A DNA stretch of 64,000 nt from Ramlibacter tataouinensis TTB310 (GTDB lineage Bacteria; Pseudomonadota; Gammaproteobacteria; Burkholderiales; Burkholderiaceae_C): the NCBI RefSeq assembly GCF_000215705.1, contig NC_015677.1:2306001-2370000 (forward strand), read 5' to 3'. Position 1 is the stretch's first letter. Every line of letters starts with the position of its first letter. Both the position numbers and the translations under genes were made by a program. The notes under the pieces were generated by a model, which saw nothing but the letters and a program-made list of their open reading frames with translations, was not told the origin of the DNA and did no database searches. This document shows, piece after piece, positions 13,729 to 23,062 of this stretch.

Positions 13729-14193
13729 TCACGCTGGGCTGGAGCGCAGGCCGTAGGTCTTGCCGTCCACGAACAGGTACTCGGCGCGCAGCACCGGATC
13801 GCCCTTCTCTTCCTTGAAGGTAAAGCCCAGCACGCCCACGGTCGCGCCCGGCTTGATCTCGGCCACCTTCCAGGCCTCCATGCGTGTCAGGGGCGCCAGC
13901 TCCACCTCCCAGCGCGCGTCCTTGCGCGTGGGCACCACCGCCCGCGACAGCAGGGCCTTGCCATCCACCGGCGCGCTCTGCGGCGGCAGCGGCCGCGAGG
14001 CCAGGTCGGCCGGCACGCGCAGGTTGGACGCGATGTCCAGCTCCAGCTCGGCATGCGGGTTCTGCCAGCGCACCCGCGACACCTTGCCTTCCAGCCACAC
14101 CGGGCGGTCCTGGTCGAAACTGCTCCAGCCATGGTGGGCCAGGGCCAGGCCGGGCACGGCGACGCCGGCAAGCACGAGGGTGCGACGTTTCAT
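13729..14193 (-). CDS. DUF6152 family exported protein
   Basis: The 154-residue protein starts with a short signal peptide (MKRRTLVLAGVAVPGLALAHH). Mature motifs HHGWSSFDQDRPVWLEGKV, VRWQNPHAELELD and GFTFKEEKGDPVLRAEYLFVDGKTYGLR fit DUF6152, a small beta-rich periplasmic family of unknown function. It is downstream of a 4-TM protein with which it often co-occurs. Confidence 0.78.
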   Translation of the reverse strand: MKRRTLVLAGVAVPGLALAHHGWSSFDQDRPVWLEGKVSRVRWQNPHAELELDIASNLRVPADLASRPLPPQSAPVDGKALLSRAVVPTRKDARWEVELAPLTRMEAWKVAEIKPGATVGVLGFTFKEEKGDPVLRAEYLFVDGKTYGLRSSPA

Positions 14194-14215
14194 CGGGGTT
14201 CTCTCCTGTGGTGGT

Positions 14216-14635
14216 TCATTGGTACGCGATCCAGCGCCCGCAGCCGATGACGGCCAGCCACAGCGCGGTGGACAGCAGCATGGACAGCCGCGCCGCCGCG
14301 TCCAGCCGCCGCAGCGAGCCGCGCGCATGGAACCAGGCGGCATTCAACCCCGCGGCGAATAACAGCGCCATCTTGAGGGTGAAGGCGCGGTTGGCCAGCA
14401 GCTCGGCCGGTTGGGTGGCGAACATCAGCAGCCCGGTGGCCGCGGCCAGGCAGAAGCCGGTGAGCGCCAGGCCCAGGCTCAACCGCGCCAGCTCGGCCGC
14501 CGGCAACGCGGCACCGCGGCCGAAGACCCGCAGCTCCAGCAGCACCAGGTTGCCGAACAGCAGCGCGATCCCGGCGATGTGCAACACCTCCAGCGCCGGG
14601 TAGGCCCAGGGATGGGACTGCAGGCCGGCCAGCAT
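14216..14635 (-). CDS. Four-TM membrane protein (DUF6644-like)
   Basis: The 139-residue protein has four predicted TM helices (about 15-35, 50-72, 83-100, 115-133) and an early His ([15 protein letters not shown]) of the sort that could bind haem, as in CopD-like families. It overlaps the asparaginase stop codon by one base (ATGA) and precedes the DUF6152 gene. No function is established; the DUF6644 label is from pattern recognition. Confidence 0.65.
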   Translation of the reverse strand: MLAGLQSHPWAYPALEVLHIAGIALLFGNLVLLELRVFGRGAALPAAELARLSLGLALTGFCLAAATGLLMFATQPAELLANRAFTLKMALLFAAGLNAAWFHARGSLRRLDAAARLSMLLSTALWLAVIGCGRWIAYQ

Positions 14636-15579
14636 CAGGCGCGCTCGGCCAGCAGCCGCAGCAGCAGTTCGATGCGCGCCTTGACAGGCGACAGGCCCTC
14701 CGCGTGCGGCAGCACGTCACCGCCATGCGGCAGCACGCGCCCGAACACGCAGCGCGTGGCCCGCAGCACGCGCACCCCGCGTTCCTGGGCCTGCAACAGG
14801 GCCGCCTCCAGGCCGCGGCTGAGCGTGCCGTTGCCGGTACCGGCGGCGACGATGCCGTCCACGCCGTGAGCCAGCAGGGCGCGTACGATGCCGCCGTCCG
14901 CACCCGCATGGTTGAACACGATCTCCACGCGCGGCCAGGCCTGTGCCGCGGCGATGAGGTTCATGGCCGCCGGCCCCTCCTTCGCGCCGGCCGCGGGCCA
15001 GTCGCGCAGCAGCCGCAGGCGGCCTTCCTCCACCAGGCCCGCCGGCCCGGCCTCGCCCGAGGTGAAGGCATCCAGCCGGTAGCTGTGCTGCTTGCTGACG
15101 TCCGGCGCGGCGTGGACCACGCCCGCGCACACGGCCACCACGCCGGTCGCGCCCGGCGCCCGCGCGACGGTCACGGCGTCCAGCAGGTTCTGCGGCCCGT
15201 CGGCCATCAGGGCGGTGGCCGGGCGCATGGCGCAGGTCAGCACCACCGGCTTGGCCGGCGCCAGCACCCGGTGCAGCAGGAAGGCCGTTTCCTCCAGCGT
15301 GTCGGTGCCGTGGGTGATGACCAGGCCCTGCACGTCGGGCTGGTCCAGCCAGTGCCTGCAGCGCAGCACCAGCTGCTGCCAGGTCGTGAAGTCCATGTCC
15401 TTGCTGTCCAGCTGGGCGACCTGCTCGCAGGCGAGCGGCACGCCGGCCAGGGCCGGCACGGCGGCCACCAGCGCCTCCACCCCCAGCTGCGCGGCGGTGT
15501 AGCCCAGGTGGTCGCCAGGCGCCGCGGCGGTGCCCGCAATGGTGCCGCCGGTGCCCAGCACCACGATTTTCTGCGGCAT
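14635..15579 (-). CDS. L-asparaginase
   Basis: The 314-residue enzyme hydrolyses asparagine to aspartate and ammonia. Both threonine signatures are visible: [13 protein letters not shown] near the N-terminus and [17 protein letters not shown] in the middle, plus the downstream GTGNGTLS. There is no signal peptide, so it is probably cytoplasmic. The ATG at 15579 is favoured over the one at 15588. It is divergent from lexA, sharing an 87-bp promoter region with the SOS box. Confidence 0.92.
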   Translation of the reverse strand: MPQKIVVLGTGGTIAGTAAAPGDHLGYTAAQLGVEALVAAVPALAGVPLACEQVAQLDSKDMDFTTWQQLVLRCRHWLDQPDVQGLVITHGTDTLEETAFLLHRVLAPAKPVVLTCAMRPATALMADGPQNLLDAVTVARAPGATGVVAVCAGVVHAAPDVSKQHSYRLDAFTSGEAGPAGLVEEGRLRLLRDWPAAGAKEGPAAMNLIAAAQAWPRVEIVFNHAGADGGIVRALLAHGVDGIVAAGTGNGTLSRGLEAALLQAQERGVRVLRATRCVFGRVLPHGGDVLPHAEGLSPVKARIELLLRLLAERA

Positions 15580-15597
15580 CACTTGCACGCCTTTCCA

Positions 15598-15617
15598 AAC
15601 TGGTTAAAAATACAGCT
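15598..15617. promoter_or_regulatory. LexA (SOS) box
   Basis: The core CTGGTTAAAAATACAG fits CTG-N10-CAG with an AT-rich centre. It lies about 50 bp upstream of the lexA ATG and 20 bp from the asparaginase start. It implies autoregulation of lexA and possibly affects the divergent gene. Confidence 0.85.
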
Positions 15618-15666
15618 ACTGGATATCAAAACAGTCCCACCCGCGCCACCACCCTTTGGAGGCCCC

Positions 15667-16341
15667 ATGATCGACACGCCCAAGCTCACCGCCCGCCAGC
15701 AACAGATTCTGGACCTGATCCAGAGCGCCATCGCCCGCACCGGCGCCCCGCCGACCCGGGCCGAGATCGCCGCCGAGCTGGGCTTCAAGTCGGCCAACGC
15801 CGCCGAGGAACACCTGCAGGCCCTGGCCCGCAAGGGCGTGATCGAGCTGGTCAGCGGCACCTCCCGCGGCATCCGCCTCCAGGGCGAGACGCTGCGCTCC
15901 ATCCACGAGTCGCGCATCAAGCAGTTCTCGCTGCCGCTGCAAAGCCTGGCGCAGCTGGCGCTGCCCCTGGTCGGCCGGGTCGCGGCCGGCTCGCCGATTC
16001 TGGCGCAGGAACACGTGGACCAGACCTACTACGTCGAGAGCAGCCTGTTCCAGCGCCGGCCCGACTACCTGCTCAAGGTGCGCGGCATGTCCATGCGCGA
16101 CGCCGGCATCATGGACGGCGACCTGCTGGCCGTGCAGGCCACCAAGGATGCCAAGAACGGCCAGATCATCGTGGCCCGCCTGGGCGACGAGGTCACGGTC
16201 AAGCGCTTCCGCCGCAACAAGCACCTGATCGAGCTGCACCCCGAGAACCCGGACTACCCCACCATCGTGGTCGAGCCCGGCGAGCCGTTCGAGATCGAGG
16301 GCCTGGCCGTCGGCCTGATCCGCAACACCATGCTGATGTAG
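15667..16341 (+). CDS. lexA: LexA repressor
   Basis: The 224-residue SOS repressor has an N-terminal winged HTH ([36 protein letters not shown]) and a C-terminal S24 self-cleaving domain. The cleavage bond is Ala107-Gly108 (VAAGSP), with catalytic Ser142 in [14 protein letters not shown] and Lys179 in VTVKRF. The length is slightly longer than E. coli LexA because of a linker expansion, common in betaproteobacteria. Confidence 0.97.
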   Translation: MIDTPKLTARQQQILDLIQSAIARTGAPPTRAEIAAELGFKSANAAEEHLQALARKGVIELVSGTSRGIRLQGETLRSIHESRIKQFSLPLQSLAQLALPLVGRVAAGSPILAQEHVDQTYYVESSLFQRRPDYLLKVRGMSMRDAGIMDGDLLAVQATKDAKNGQIIVARLGDEVTVKRFRRNKHLIELHPENPDYPTIVVEPGEPFEIEGLAVGLIRNTMLM

Positions 16342-16456
16342 CGCCTTCGCGGGCCGCGCAGGTGGCGGGCGTATGGCGTGGTGCCATCACCCTGCGCGGT
16401 TTCTCGCTTCACGCAATCCTGCCTGTGTTGACACCTCTGTCGTCTGGAGAAATCAC

Positions 16457-16759
16457 ATGGCAATCGCACTGCTTCACTTCACCGCCCTGCTGGCGCCTTT
16501 GCACCAGCTGGCCGGCTGGTTCTTCGGGGACGGCCCGGCCGTGGCCCGGCACCGCCCCGCTTCCCTGCGTCCCCATGGGGTGGCGCCGGTGCGGTCGGTC
16601 CACGGCATGCGCGCCCAGCGCGCGTGCCGTCCGCTGCGCGTGGTTCGCGTGGTGGAGGCGCATCGGCCCGTCGGCGCCGGCCGGATGGTCATCTCGGGCC
16701 GCATGGCCGATGTCTGCGCCGAACTCGATCGCCTGGCCGAGCTGGAAGCCAGGCACTGA
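16457..16759 (+). CDS. Small conserved-looking hypothetical protein
   Basis: The 100-residue basic protein follows lexA by 115 bp. It has a short hydrophobic N-terminus (MAIALLHFTALLAPLHQLAGWFF), an Arg-rich middle and a C-terminus (GRMVISGRMADVCAELDRLAELEA) that I recall from other Comamonadaceae small proteins. CTGGAGA stands six bases before the ATG, supporting this start over an in-frame start further upstream. The downstream neighbour is convergent. Function unknown. Confidence 0.6.
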   Translation: MAIALLHFTALLAPLHQLAGWFFGDGPAVARHRPASLRPHGVAPVRSVHGMRAQRACRPLRVVRVVEAHRPVGAGRMVISGRMADVCAELDRLAELEARH

Positions 16760-16762
16760 AGC

Positions 16763-17275
16763 TCAGGCCTTGCCCATGAGGTAGTCGCCCTTGCCCAGCT
16801 CCACGCCGTTGTGCCGCAGGATGGCATAGGCGGTGGTCACGTGGAAGAAGAAGTTGGGCAGCACCCAGTGCTTGAGGTAGGCCTCGGCCTTCATGGTGCG
16901 GGTGGCCTCGCGGCCCACCGGGAAGGTGATCTCCTTGTCCTCGGTGCCATCGAGCTTGCCGGCCGGCACGGTGGCCAGCCAGTCCAGCGTCTTCTGGATG
17001 CGCGCCTTCAGCTCGGGGAAGGTGCTCTCGTTGTCCTCGAAGCGCGGCGCCTCCATGCCGGAGATGCGGGCCACGCCGTTCTTGGCGGCGTCGCAGGCGA
17101 TCAGCACCTGGCGCGTGAAGGGCAGCATGTCGGGCGCGAGCCGGAAGGTGGTCAGGGCCGCCGCGTCGAACTTGCGCACTTCGGCGTGCGCCTGCCCCTT
17201 GTCCAGGAGGTGGGCCAGGTTGGCCAGCATGGTCTTGAAGATCGGCAGGCTGGCCGACGACATGGAGATGCTCAT
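16763..17275 (-). CDS. DUF1993 domain-containing protein
   Basis: The 170-residue protein fits DUF1993, a DinB-like four-helix family. Visible motifs are LPIFKTMLANLAHLLDKGQAHA, RLAPDMLPFTRQVLIACDAAKNGVAR and the C-terminal LPNFFFHVTTAYAILRHNGVELGKGDYL. The His in FFFHVTTAYAILRH could coordinate metal as in DinB proteins. Function unknown. Confidence 0.87.
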   Translation of the reverse strand: MSISMSSASLPIFKTMLANLAHLLDKGQAHAEVRKFDAAALTTFRLAPDMLPFTRQVLIACDAAKNGVARISGMEAPRFEDNESTFPELKARIQKTLDWLATVPAGKLDGTEDKEITFPVGREATRTMKAEAYLKHWVLPNFFFHVTTAYAILRHNGVELGKGDYLMGKA

Positions 17276-17368
17276 TGCGTTTCGCCTCGGGTAGAACTGA
17301 AGCGGCGAATGCTAATGCCTGCGCGCGAGCCGTGCAGGAGGCCTCGCGGCGCGAGGCACAATCGCCCC

Positions 17369-18376
17369 ATGAACATCGTGATCCTCGACGACTACCAGGA
17401 TGCGGTGCGCAAGCTGCGCTGCGCCGCCAAGCTCGAGGCCTATCCCGCGAAGGTTTACACCAATACCGTCAAGGGCATCGGCCAGCTGTCGGTGCGGCTG
17501 CGCGATGCGGACGCCATCGTCCTGATCCGCGAGCGCACCCACATCAATCGCCAGCTGGTGGAGAAGCTGCCCCGGCTCAGGCTGATCTCGCAGACCGGCC
17601 GCGCCGGGCCGCACATCGACATCGATGCCTGCACCGAGCGCGGCATCGTGGTCACCGAGGGAGCCGGCTCCCCGGTGGCGCCGGCCGAGCTGACCTGGGC
17701 ACTGATCATGGCCGCCATGCGCCGGCTGCCGCAGTACATCCAGACCCTCAAGCACGGCGGCTGGCAGCAGTCGGGCATGAAATCCGGCTCCATGCCGGCC
17801 AACTTCGGCGTCGGCATGGCGCTGCGCGGCAAGACGCTGGGCGTCTGGGGCTACGGCAAGATCGGCCAGCTGGTGGCGGGCTATGGCCGGGCCTTCGGCA
17901 TGCGCGTGCTGGTGTGGGGCCGCGAGGGTTCGCGCTCGCGGGCCCAGGCCGACGGCCACACGGTCGCCGAAAGCCGCGAGCAGCTGTTCGCCGAGAGCGA
18001 CGTGCTCAGCCTGCACCTGCGCCTGAACCCGGAAACCGCCGGCATCGTGCGGCTGGACGATTTCAGCCGCATGAAGCCCACCTCGCTGTTCGTCAACACC
18101 TCGCGCGCCGAGCTGGTCGAGCAGGACGCGCTGCTGGCCGGTCTCAGCCGCGGCCGCCCCGGCATGGCGGCGGTGGACGTGTTCGAGAGCGAGCCCATCC
18201 TGCAGGGCCATGCGCTGCTGCGCCTGGAAAACTGCATCTGCACGCCGCACATCGGCTACGTGGAGCAGGACAGCTACGAGCTGTACTTCGGCACGGCATT
18301 CGACAACATCGTCAATTTCATCAAGGGCACGCCCACCAACGTGGTCAACCCGGCCGCGCTGCAGTACCGCCGCTAA
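17369..18376 (+). CDS. D-2-hydroxyacid dehydrogenase family protein
   Basis: The 335-residue NAD-dependent oxidoreductase has the Rossmann motif GVWGYGKIGQLVAGYGRAFG and the catalytic triad contexts FVNTSRAELVEQ (Arg), DVFESEPI (Glu) and CTPHIGYVEQ (His). The N-terminal half of the substrate domain includes DAIVLIRERTHINRQLVEKLPRLR. The substrate is not defined; the phosphoglycerate-dehydrogenase-like branch is most likely. No ACT domain is present. It ends exactly at an inverted-repeat element. Confidence 0.9.
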   Translation: MNIVILDDYQDAVRKLRCAAKLEAYPAKVYTNTVKGIGQLSVRLRDADAIVLIRERTHINRQLVEKLPRLRLISQTGRAGPHIDIDACTERGIVVTEGAGSPVAPAELTWALIMAAMRRLPQYIQTLKHGGWQQSGMKSGSMPANFGVGMALRGKTLGVWGYGKIGQLVAGYGRAFGMRVLVWGREGSRSRAQADGHTVAESREQLFAESDVLSLHLRLNPETAGIVRLDDFSRMKPTSLFVNTSRAELVEQDALLAGLSRGRPGMAAVDVFESEPILQGHALLRLENCICTPHIGYVEQDSYELYFGTAFDNIVNFIKGTPTNVVNPAALQYRR

Positions 18377-18543
18377 GGCCTGTCCTCGGATGTTTTGCGG
18401 GCGCGCTCCCTGCGGGTTGGGCCCACAAAGGCCGGGCGCCGCGTTGCGCGGTCTTGCCGGGCAGCCAGCCCGGCTGCGCCCACGCGCCTTGCGCGCGGCC
18501 TTTGTGGGTCCAACGCGTCCCCCAAAACATCCGAGGACAGGCC
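18377..18543. repeat. 167-bp near-palindromic element with 20-bp perfect terminal inverted repeats
   Basis: GGCCTGTCCTCGGATGTTTT at 18377-18396 is the exact reverse complement of 18524-18543. Inside, TTGGGCCCACAAAGGCCG on the left pairs with the copy on the right at 17 of 18 positions. The whole unit can fold into one long imperfect hairpin. It fills the complete gap between the stop codons of two convergent genes. It looks like a REP/MITE-type element and may also terminate transcription. Confidence 0.75.
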
Positions 18544-19878
18544 CTAGGGCCTGCCGGCCTCGGCGGCCTGGGCAGCCATCTCTTCCAGGTTGATGTCCAG
18601 GCCGATGTCGGTGAAGCCGATCGGCGCCAGCTGCGCGCCGGCCTGCGCCTTCCAGGCCATGCTGGCCGACAGCGGCTGGACATGCGTCCGCATGAAAACC
18701 GACAAGGGCCCAGCCGCATCCCCGGCATCCGCATCGGCCTGCGGCTCCACCAGCTCGCTGGCGATGCCGTGCAGCAGCAGCAGCTCGCGGTAGGCCTGCA
18801 GGCCGAAGGCCTCGGCGCCTTCGCCGGGTTGGCGGAAGACCGAGTCCTCGATCACGTCCAGCACCCTGCGCGAGGGCCACAGCGCCTGGATGCGCGACAG
18901 CGCCTGCGGGTAGGCCTCCAGGCCGTGCGCCTCGTCGCGGTAGGCGTCGAACGAGGGCACCTGGGCATTGAAGGCGCGCTGGAACTCGCCGCGTACCTCC
19001 TCGTAGTCGCCACGGCGCTGCAGCTTGTGGAAGATGTCCAGCAGGTCCAGCCAGGCCATGGGGCTGGCCGTGGGGCAGGCAACGATGTGGCGTCGCAGCA
19101 CCTCGACCGCCTGCTCGTATTCGCCCAGCGAGACGAAGAAGTCGGCCTGCTGCTGGATGTCGCTGAGTCCCTCCGCATCGATGCCATGCAGGCCGGCGCG
19201 GCGTTCGAAGGAATTCAGGTCCACGTCCACCGGTGACAGGGGAACGGGCGCCGTGTTCGGAACCCGAGCCGCCGTCGTCAGCGCCTCGAAACCGAACCCG
19301 GTGTCCGGACCGGTCAGCGTCTGGCTGCGCCACCAGTCCGGCATCTCGACCTGCCGGCGTCGGCGCCGCCACAAGAAGACCGCCGCAGCCGCGCCCGCCA
19401 GCAAGGCCGCCAGCAGGCTGTACACCAGGCCGCTGGCGTAGCGCTCGCGCTGCACCCGCTCCAGCTGGCCGCGCAGGTCCGTCAGGCGGGCATCGTTCCT
19501 CAGCATGGTCTCGCGCACGCCCTGGATGTCCTTGTCCAGCGCCTGCACGCGCTGCGCGGTGCGCAGCAGGTCCTCGGGCTGGGCGTTGATCGCCTGCCAG
19601 CGGGCCACCGCTGCCGCGCGCTGCTCCGCACTGGCCTCGGCGCCGGCAACCAGGGTGGTCGTCAGCTTGAGCGCGGGACCCCGCTCGCCGCCCCGGTCCG
19701 GCGACTCCAGCCGCAGGCGCGCCGCCGGCCGTCGCACCGGCGACGAAGCAGGCGGCTGGGCCGGGGAAACCGATGGGGCGCCGCCCTGCGCGCGTTCGAG
19801 CGTCGACGCGGACCCGGTCTGGGCCGCGAGCAGGACCAAGGCGCCAAGGGCGAGGCGCCGCGCGCGTGCGGGCTTCAT
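18544..19878 (-). CDS. FimV-like membrane protein
   Basis: The 444-residue protein has an N-terminal signal/anchor (RRLALGALVLLAAQTGSAS), a Pro/Arg-rich linker, a coiled-coil segment (about 115-150, LDKDIQGVRETMLRNDARLTDL region), a TM helix (LVYSLLAALLAGAAAAVFLW) followed by RRRRRR, and a cytoplasmic TPR-like domain with EYEQAVEVLRRHIVACPTAS. The C-terminus (FTDIGLDINLEEMA) resembles the FimV C-terminal motif. The LysM domain of true FimV is not evident, so a pilus or polarity role is inference. Its stop abuts the inverted-repeat element. Confidence 0.65.
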   Translation of the reverse strand: MKPARARRLALGALVLLAAQTGSASTLERAQGGAPSVSPAQPPASSPVRRPAARLRLESPDRGGERGPALKLTTTLVAGAEASAEQRAAAVARWQAINAQPEDLLRTAQRVQALDKDIQGVRETMLRNDARLTDLRGQLERVQRERYASGLVYSLLAALLAGAAAAVFLWRRRRRQVEMPDWWRSQTLTGPDTGFGFEALTTAARVPNTAPVPLSPVDVDLNSFERRAGLHGIDAEGLSDIQQQADFFVSLGEYEQAVEVLRRHIVACPTASPMAWLDLLDIFHKLQRRGDYEEVRGEFQRAFNAQVPSFDAYRDEAHGLEAYPQALSRIQALWPSRRVLDVIEDSVFRQPGEGAEAFGLQAYRELLLLHGIASELVEPQADADAGDAAGPLSVFMRTHVQPLSASMAWKAQAGAQLAPIGFTDIGLDINLEEMAAQAAEAGRP

Positions 19879-19948
19879 GAAGCGGCCGATTCTTGCACAG
19901 CCAGCCTCATCCGCCATTGGCGAAACCCCGGTGCCAGATAATCCGCCG

Positions 19949-21469
19949 ATGCAAACCGCATTCACCACCGTCGGTGTGGTCGGCGCCGGCGCCATGGGCA
20001 AAGGCATCGCCCAGATCGCCGCCCAGGCCGGCTGCACCGTCCAGCTGTACGACACCCAGCCCGAGGCCGTGGCCCGCGCCCGGCAGGACATCATCACCCA
20101 GTGGGGCAAGCTGCAGGACAAGGGCCGCATGGAGGCCGCCGCCGTCCAGGCCGCCCAGGCACGGCTGCAGGCCGCCCCCAGCCTGCAGGCGCTGGCCGGC
20201 TGCGAGCTGGTGATCGAAGCGGTCGTGGAGCGGCTGGACGTGAAGAAGAGCCTGTTCGCCGAGCTCGAGCGCATCGTCGGCCCCGACACCGTGCTGGCGA
20301 CCAACACGTCATCGCTGTCGGTGACGGCCATCGCGGCCGGGCTGCAGCGCCCCGCGCGCTTCGCCGGCTACCACTTCTTCAACCCGGTGCCGCTGATGAA
20401 GGTGGTGGAGGTCATCGCCGGCCTGAAGACCGGGCCGGCGGTGTGCGGGCGCCTGGCCCGCCTGGCCCGCGAGATGGGCCACACGCCGGTGCAGGCGCAG
20501 GACACGCCGGGTTTCATCGTCAACCACGCAGGACGTGCCTATGGCACGGAGGCGTTGCGCATCGTCGGCGAGGGCGTCGCCGATTTCGCCACCATCGACC
20601 GCATCCTGCGCGACCAGGTCGGCTTCAAGCTGGGGCCCTTCGAGCTGATGGACCTCACCGCGCTGGACGTGTCGCACCCGGTGATGGAGTCGATCTACCG
20701 CCAGTACTACGACGAGCCGCGCTACCGGCCCAGCGTGATCACCGCGCAACGCCTGGCCGGCGGCGTGGTGGGCCGCAAGGCGGGCGAAGGCTTCTACCGC
20801 TACGCCGACGGCAAGGCGCAGGTGCCGGCCGAGCCGCCAGCGCCACAGGTGGCCGAGCTGCCGCCGGTGTGGGTATCGACCCGCGCCGCCCGGCGCCAGG
20901 AGCTGTACCAGCTGCTCAAGGACCTGGGCGCGAAGATCGAGACCGGCCAGTCCCCCTCCTCGGCGGCCCTGACCCTGGTCGCGCCCCTGGGCTTCGACGT
21001 CACCACGGTCGCGGTGGTGGAGCGCCTGGATCCGGCGCGCACGCTGGGCATCGACCTGCTGGTCGAGGACGCGGCCACCCAGCGGCGCGTGCTGGCCACC
21101 AACCCGGCCACCCGGGCCGACATGCGCGACGCGGCGCATGCGCTGTTCGCGCGCGACGGCAAGGCCGTGAGCGTGATCCGCGACTCGGCCGGCTTCGTCA
21201 CGCAGCGCGTGGTGGCGGCCATCGTCAACATCGCGTCCGACATCTGCCAGCAGCGCATCTGCAGCCCGGCCGACCTGGAGACCGCCGTGACGCTGGGGCT
21301 GGGCTACCCGCTCGGGCCGCTGGCCATGGGCAACCGCTGGGGGCCGGCCAACGTCCTGGAGGTGCTGTTCAACATGCAGACCGTCTACGGCGACCCGCGC
21401 TACCGCCCCAGCCCCTGGCTGCGCCGCCGCGGCGCGATCGGACTGTCCCTGCTGCAGGAGGAGGCATGA
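19949..21469 (+). CDS. 3-hydroxyacyl-CoA dehydrogenase
   Basis: The 506-residue NAD-dependent enzyme oxidises 3-hydroxyacyl-CoA. The N-terminal GVVGAGAMGKGIAQIAAQAG, the LVIEAVVERLDVKKSLFAELE and NTSSLSVTAIAAGLQRPARFAGYHFFNPVP segments (shortened here as separate motifs) are classic. A second C-terminal domain (RDSAGFVTQRVVAAIVNIASD) makes it the long PaaH-like form. The downstream enoyl-CoA hydratase overlaps by ATGA. Nearby acyl-CoA dehydrogenase and phosphotransferase genes suggest fatty or aromatic acyl-CoA catabolism. Confidence 0.93.
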   Translation: MQTAFTTVGVVGAGAMGKGIAQIAAQAGCTVQLYDTQPEAVARARQDIITQWGKLQDKGRMEAAAVQAAQARLQAAPSLQALAGCELVIEAVVERLDVKKSLFAELERIVGPDTVLATNTSSLSVTAIAAGLQRPARFAGYHFFNPVPLMKVVEVIAGLKTGPAVCGRLARLAREMGHTPVQAQDTPGFIVNHAGRAYGTEALRIVGEGVADFATIDRILRDQVGFKLGPFELMDLTALDVSHPVMESIYRQYYDEPRYRPSVITAQRLAGGVVGRKAGEGFYRYADGKAQVPAEPPAPQVAELPPVWVSTRAARRQELYQLLKDLGAKIETGQSPSSAALTLVAPLGFDVTTVAVVERLDPARTLGIDLLVEDAATQRRVLATNPATRADMRDAAHALFARDGKAVSVIRDSAGFVTQRVVAAIVNIASDICQQRICSPADLETAVTLGLGYPLGPLAMGNRWGPANVLEVLFNMQTVYGDPRYRPSPWLRRRGAIGLSLLQEEA

Positions 21470-22245
21470 CCGCCGTCCTCAAGAGCACCAGCCACGGCGC
21501 CACCATGGTGCTGACCCTCAGCAACCCCGAGCACCGCAACGCGCTCGGGCCGGAGATCTACGCGGCCGGCGTGGAGGCGCTGATCGCCGCCGACAACCAC
21601 CCCGACGTGCGCAGCGTGGTGATCACCGGCGAAGGCGGCATGTTCTGCGCGGGCGGACAGCTGCAGCGCCTGCTGGCCAACCGGCGCCAGCCGCCCGAGG
21701 TGCAGGCCCAGAGCATCAGCGGCCTGCACGGCTGGATCGAGGAGATCCGCACCTTCCCCAAGCCGGTGATCGCCGCCGTCGAAGGCGCGGCCGCCGGCGC
21801 CGGCTTCTCGCTGGCGCTGGCCTGCGACTTCATCGTGGCGGCGCAGGACGCGGTCTTCGTGATGGCCTACAGCAATGTCGCGCTGTCGCCCGACGGCGGG
21901 GCCAGCTGGCACCTCAGCCGCGCGCTGCCCCGCCAGCTGGTCAGCGAGCTGCTGATGGGCGGCGAGCGCATCGCCGCCCCGAGGCTGCAGGCGCTGGGCG
22001 TGGTCAATCGCCTGACGCCGCCCGGCGCCGCCCTGGACGAGGCACTGGCCCTGGCCGAGCGGCTCAACGCCCGGGCGCCCAACGCGCTGGCCAGCATCAA
22101 GGAGCTGATGAACGAGGCCTCCGGTGCACAGCTGAGCCAGCAGCTCGCGCGCGAGCGCGACCATTTCGTGCGCAACCTGCACCATGCCAACGGCGGCATC
22201 GGCATCGAGGCCTTCCTGGCCAAGCAGACGCCCCGCTACGAATAG
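21466..22245 (+). CDS. Enoyl-CoA hydratase/isomerase family protein
   Basis: The 259-residue crotonase has the oxyanion-hole motifs GEGGMFCAGGQLQRLL and EGAAAGAGFSLALACD, and SPDGGASWHLSRALPR in place of the catalytic-Glu region. The Asp in SPDGG is typical of the PaaG/isomerase-like subgroup rather than of the two-Glu hydratases. The start overlaps the dehydrogenase stop by ATGA, so the two are translationally coupled. Confidence 0.9.
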   Translation: MTAVLKSTSHGATMVLTLSNPEHRNALGPEIYAAGVEALIAADNHPDVRSVVITGEGGMFCAGGQLQRLLANRRQPPEVQAQSISGLHGWIEEIRTFPKPVIAAVEGAAAGAGFSLALACDFIVAAQDAVFVMAYSNVALSPDGGASWHLSRALPRQLVSELLMGGERIAAPRLQALGVVNRLTPPGAALDEALALAERLNARAPNALASIKELMNEASGAQLSQQLARERDHFVRNLHHANGGIGIEAFLAKQTPRYE

Positions 22246-22333
22246 CGCGGCCGGCTCGGGTGACAACCCTGAGGGACCGCCGCGGTCCCGCACGCGACAA
22301 TGCGCGCACGGCCAGTCGCCGGCAAGACAGACC

Positions 22334-23062
22334 ATGGACGACCCCATTCTTACCATCGAGGAACGCGAGGCGATCAACTCCGGTCGCTGGTTCTCCTCCC
22401 TGTCCCCTTCCCTGCGGCACGACATCCTGCGATGCGCCTACGTCCGACGCTACAAGGACGGCGAACTGATCGCCGCCCGCGGCGACCCGCCCGAGGAGTG
22501 GATCGCCTGCGCCCGCGGCGCGGTGCGGGTGAGCTCGACCTCGATCTCGGGCAAGCAGATCACCCTGACCTACGTGGAGCCGGGCATCTGGTTCGGCGAC
22601 GTCGCCATCTTCGACGGCGACCGGCGCACGCACGACGCCTATGCGCATGGCGACACCACCATTTTGTGCGTGGCCAAGGCCGACTTCCGCAAGATCCTGG
22701 CCTCGCACATCGAGCTGTACGAGGCCATGCTGCGGCTGCATGCGCGCCGCATCCGCCAGCTGTTCGGCCTGGTGGAGGACCTCAACACCCTGCCCCTGCG
22801 CGCGCGCCTGGCCAAGCAGCTCACCCACCTGGTGCGCAGCTACGGCGTGCCCTGTCTGACCGACGGCGGCGGGATGCGCATCGGCCTGCAGCTGGCCCAG
22901 GAGGAGCTGGCCCAGCTGCTGGGCGCCTCGCGCCAGCGCGTCAACCAGGAGCTCAAGGCCATGGAGCGCGAGAACGTCATCCGCATCGAGCCGGGCGGCC
23001 TGGTGGTGCGCAACCGCGACGCGCTGATGCGCATCATCGAAGCCGACCACGAGAAAGCATGA
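22334..23062 (+). CDS. Crp/Fnr family transcriptional regulator
   Basis: The 242-residue protein has an N-terminal cyclic-nucleotide-binding-like domain (about 25-145, with LTYVEPGIWFGDVAIFDG) and a C-terminal winged HTH (QEELAQLLGASRQRVNQELKAMERENVIRI region). The N-terminus lacks the FNR Cys cluster, so it is not an oxygen-sensing FNR. It is followed by a 4-base overlap with the phosphotransferase gene, and may regulate this acyl-CoA operon; that is inference. Confidence 0.9.
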   Translation: MDDPILTIEEREAINSGRWFSSLSPSLRHDILRCAYVRRYKDGELIAARGDPPEEWIACARGAVRVSSTSISGKQITLTYVEPGIWFGDVAIFDGDRRTHDAYAHGDTTILCVAKADFRKILASHIELYEAMLRLHARRIRQLFGLVEDLNTLPLRARLAKQLTHLVRSYGVPCLTDGGGMRIGLQLAQEELAQLLGASRQRVNQELKAMERENVIRIEPGGLVVRNRDALMRIIEADHEKA

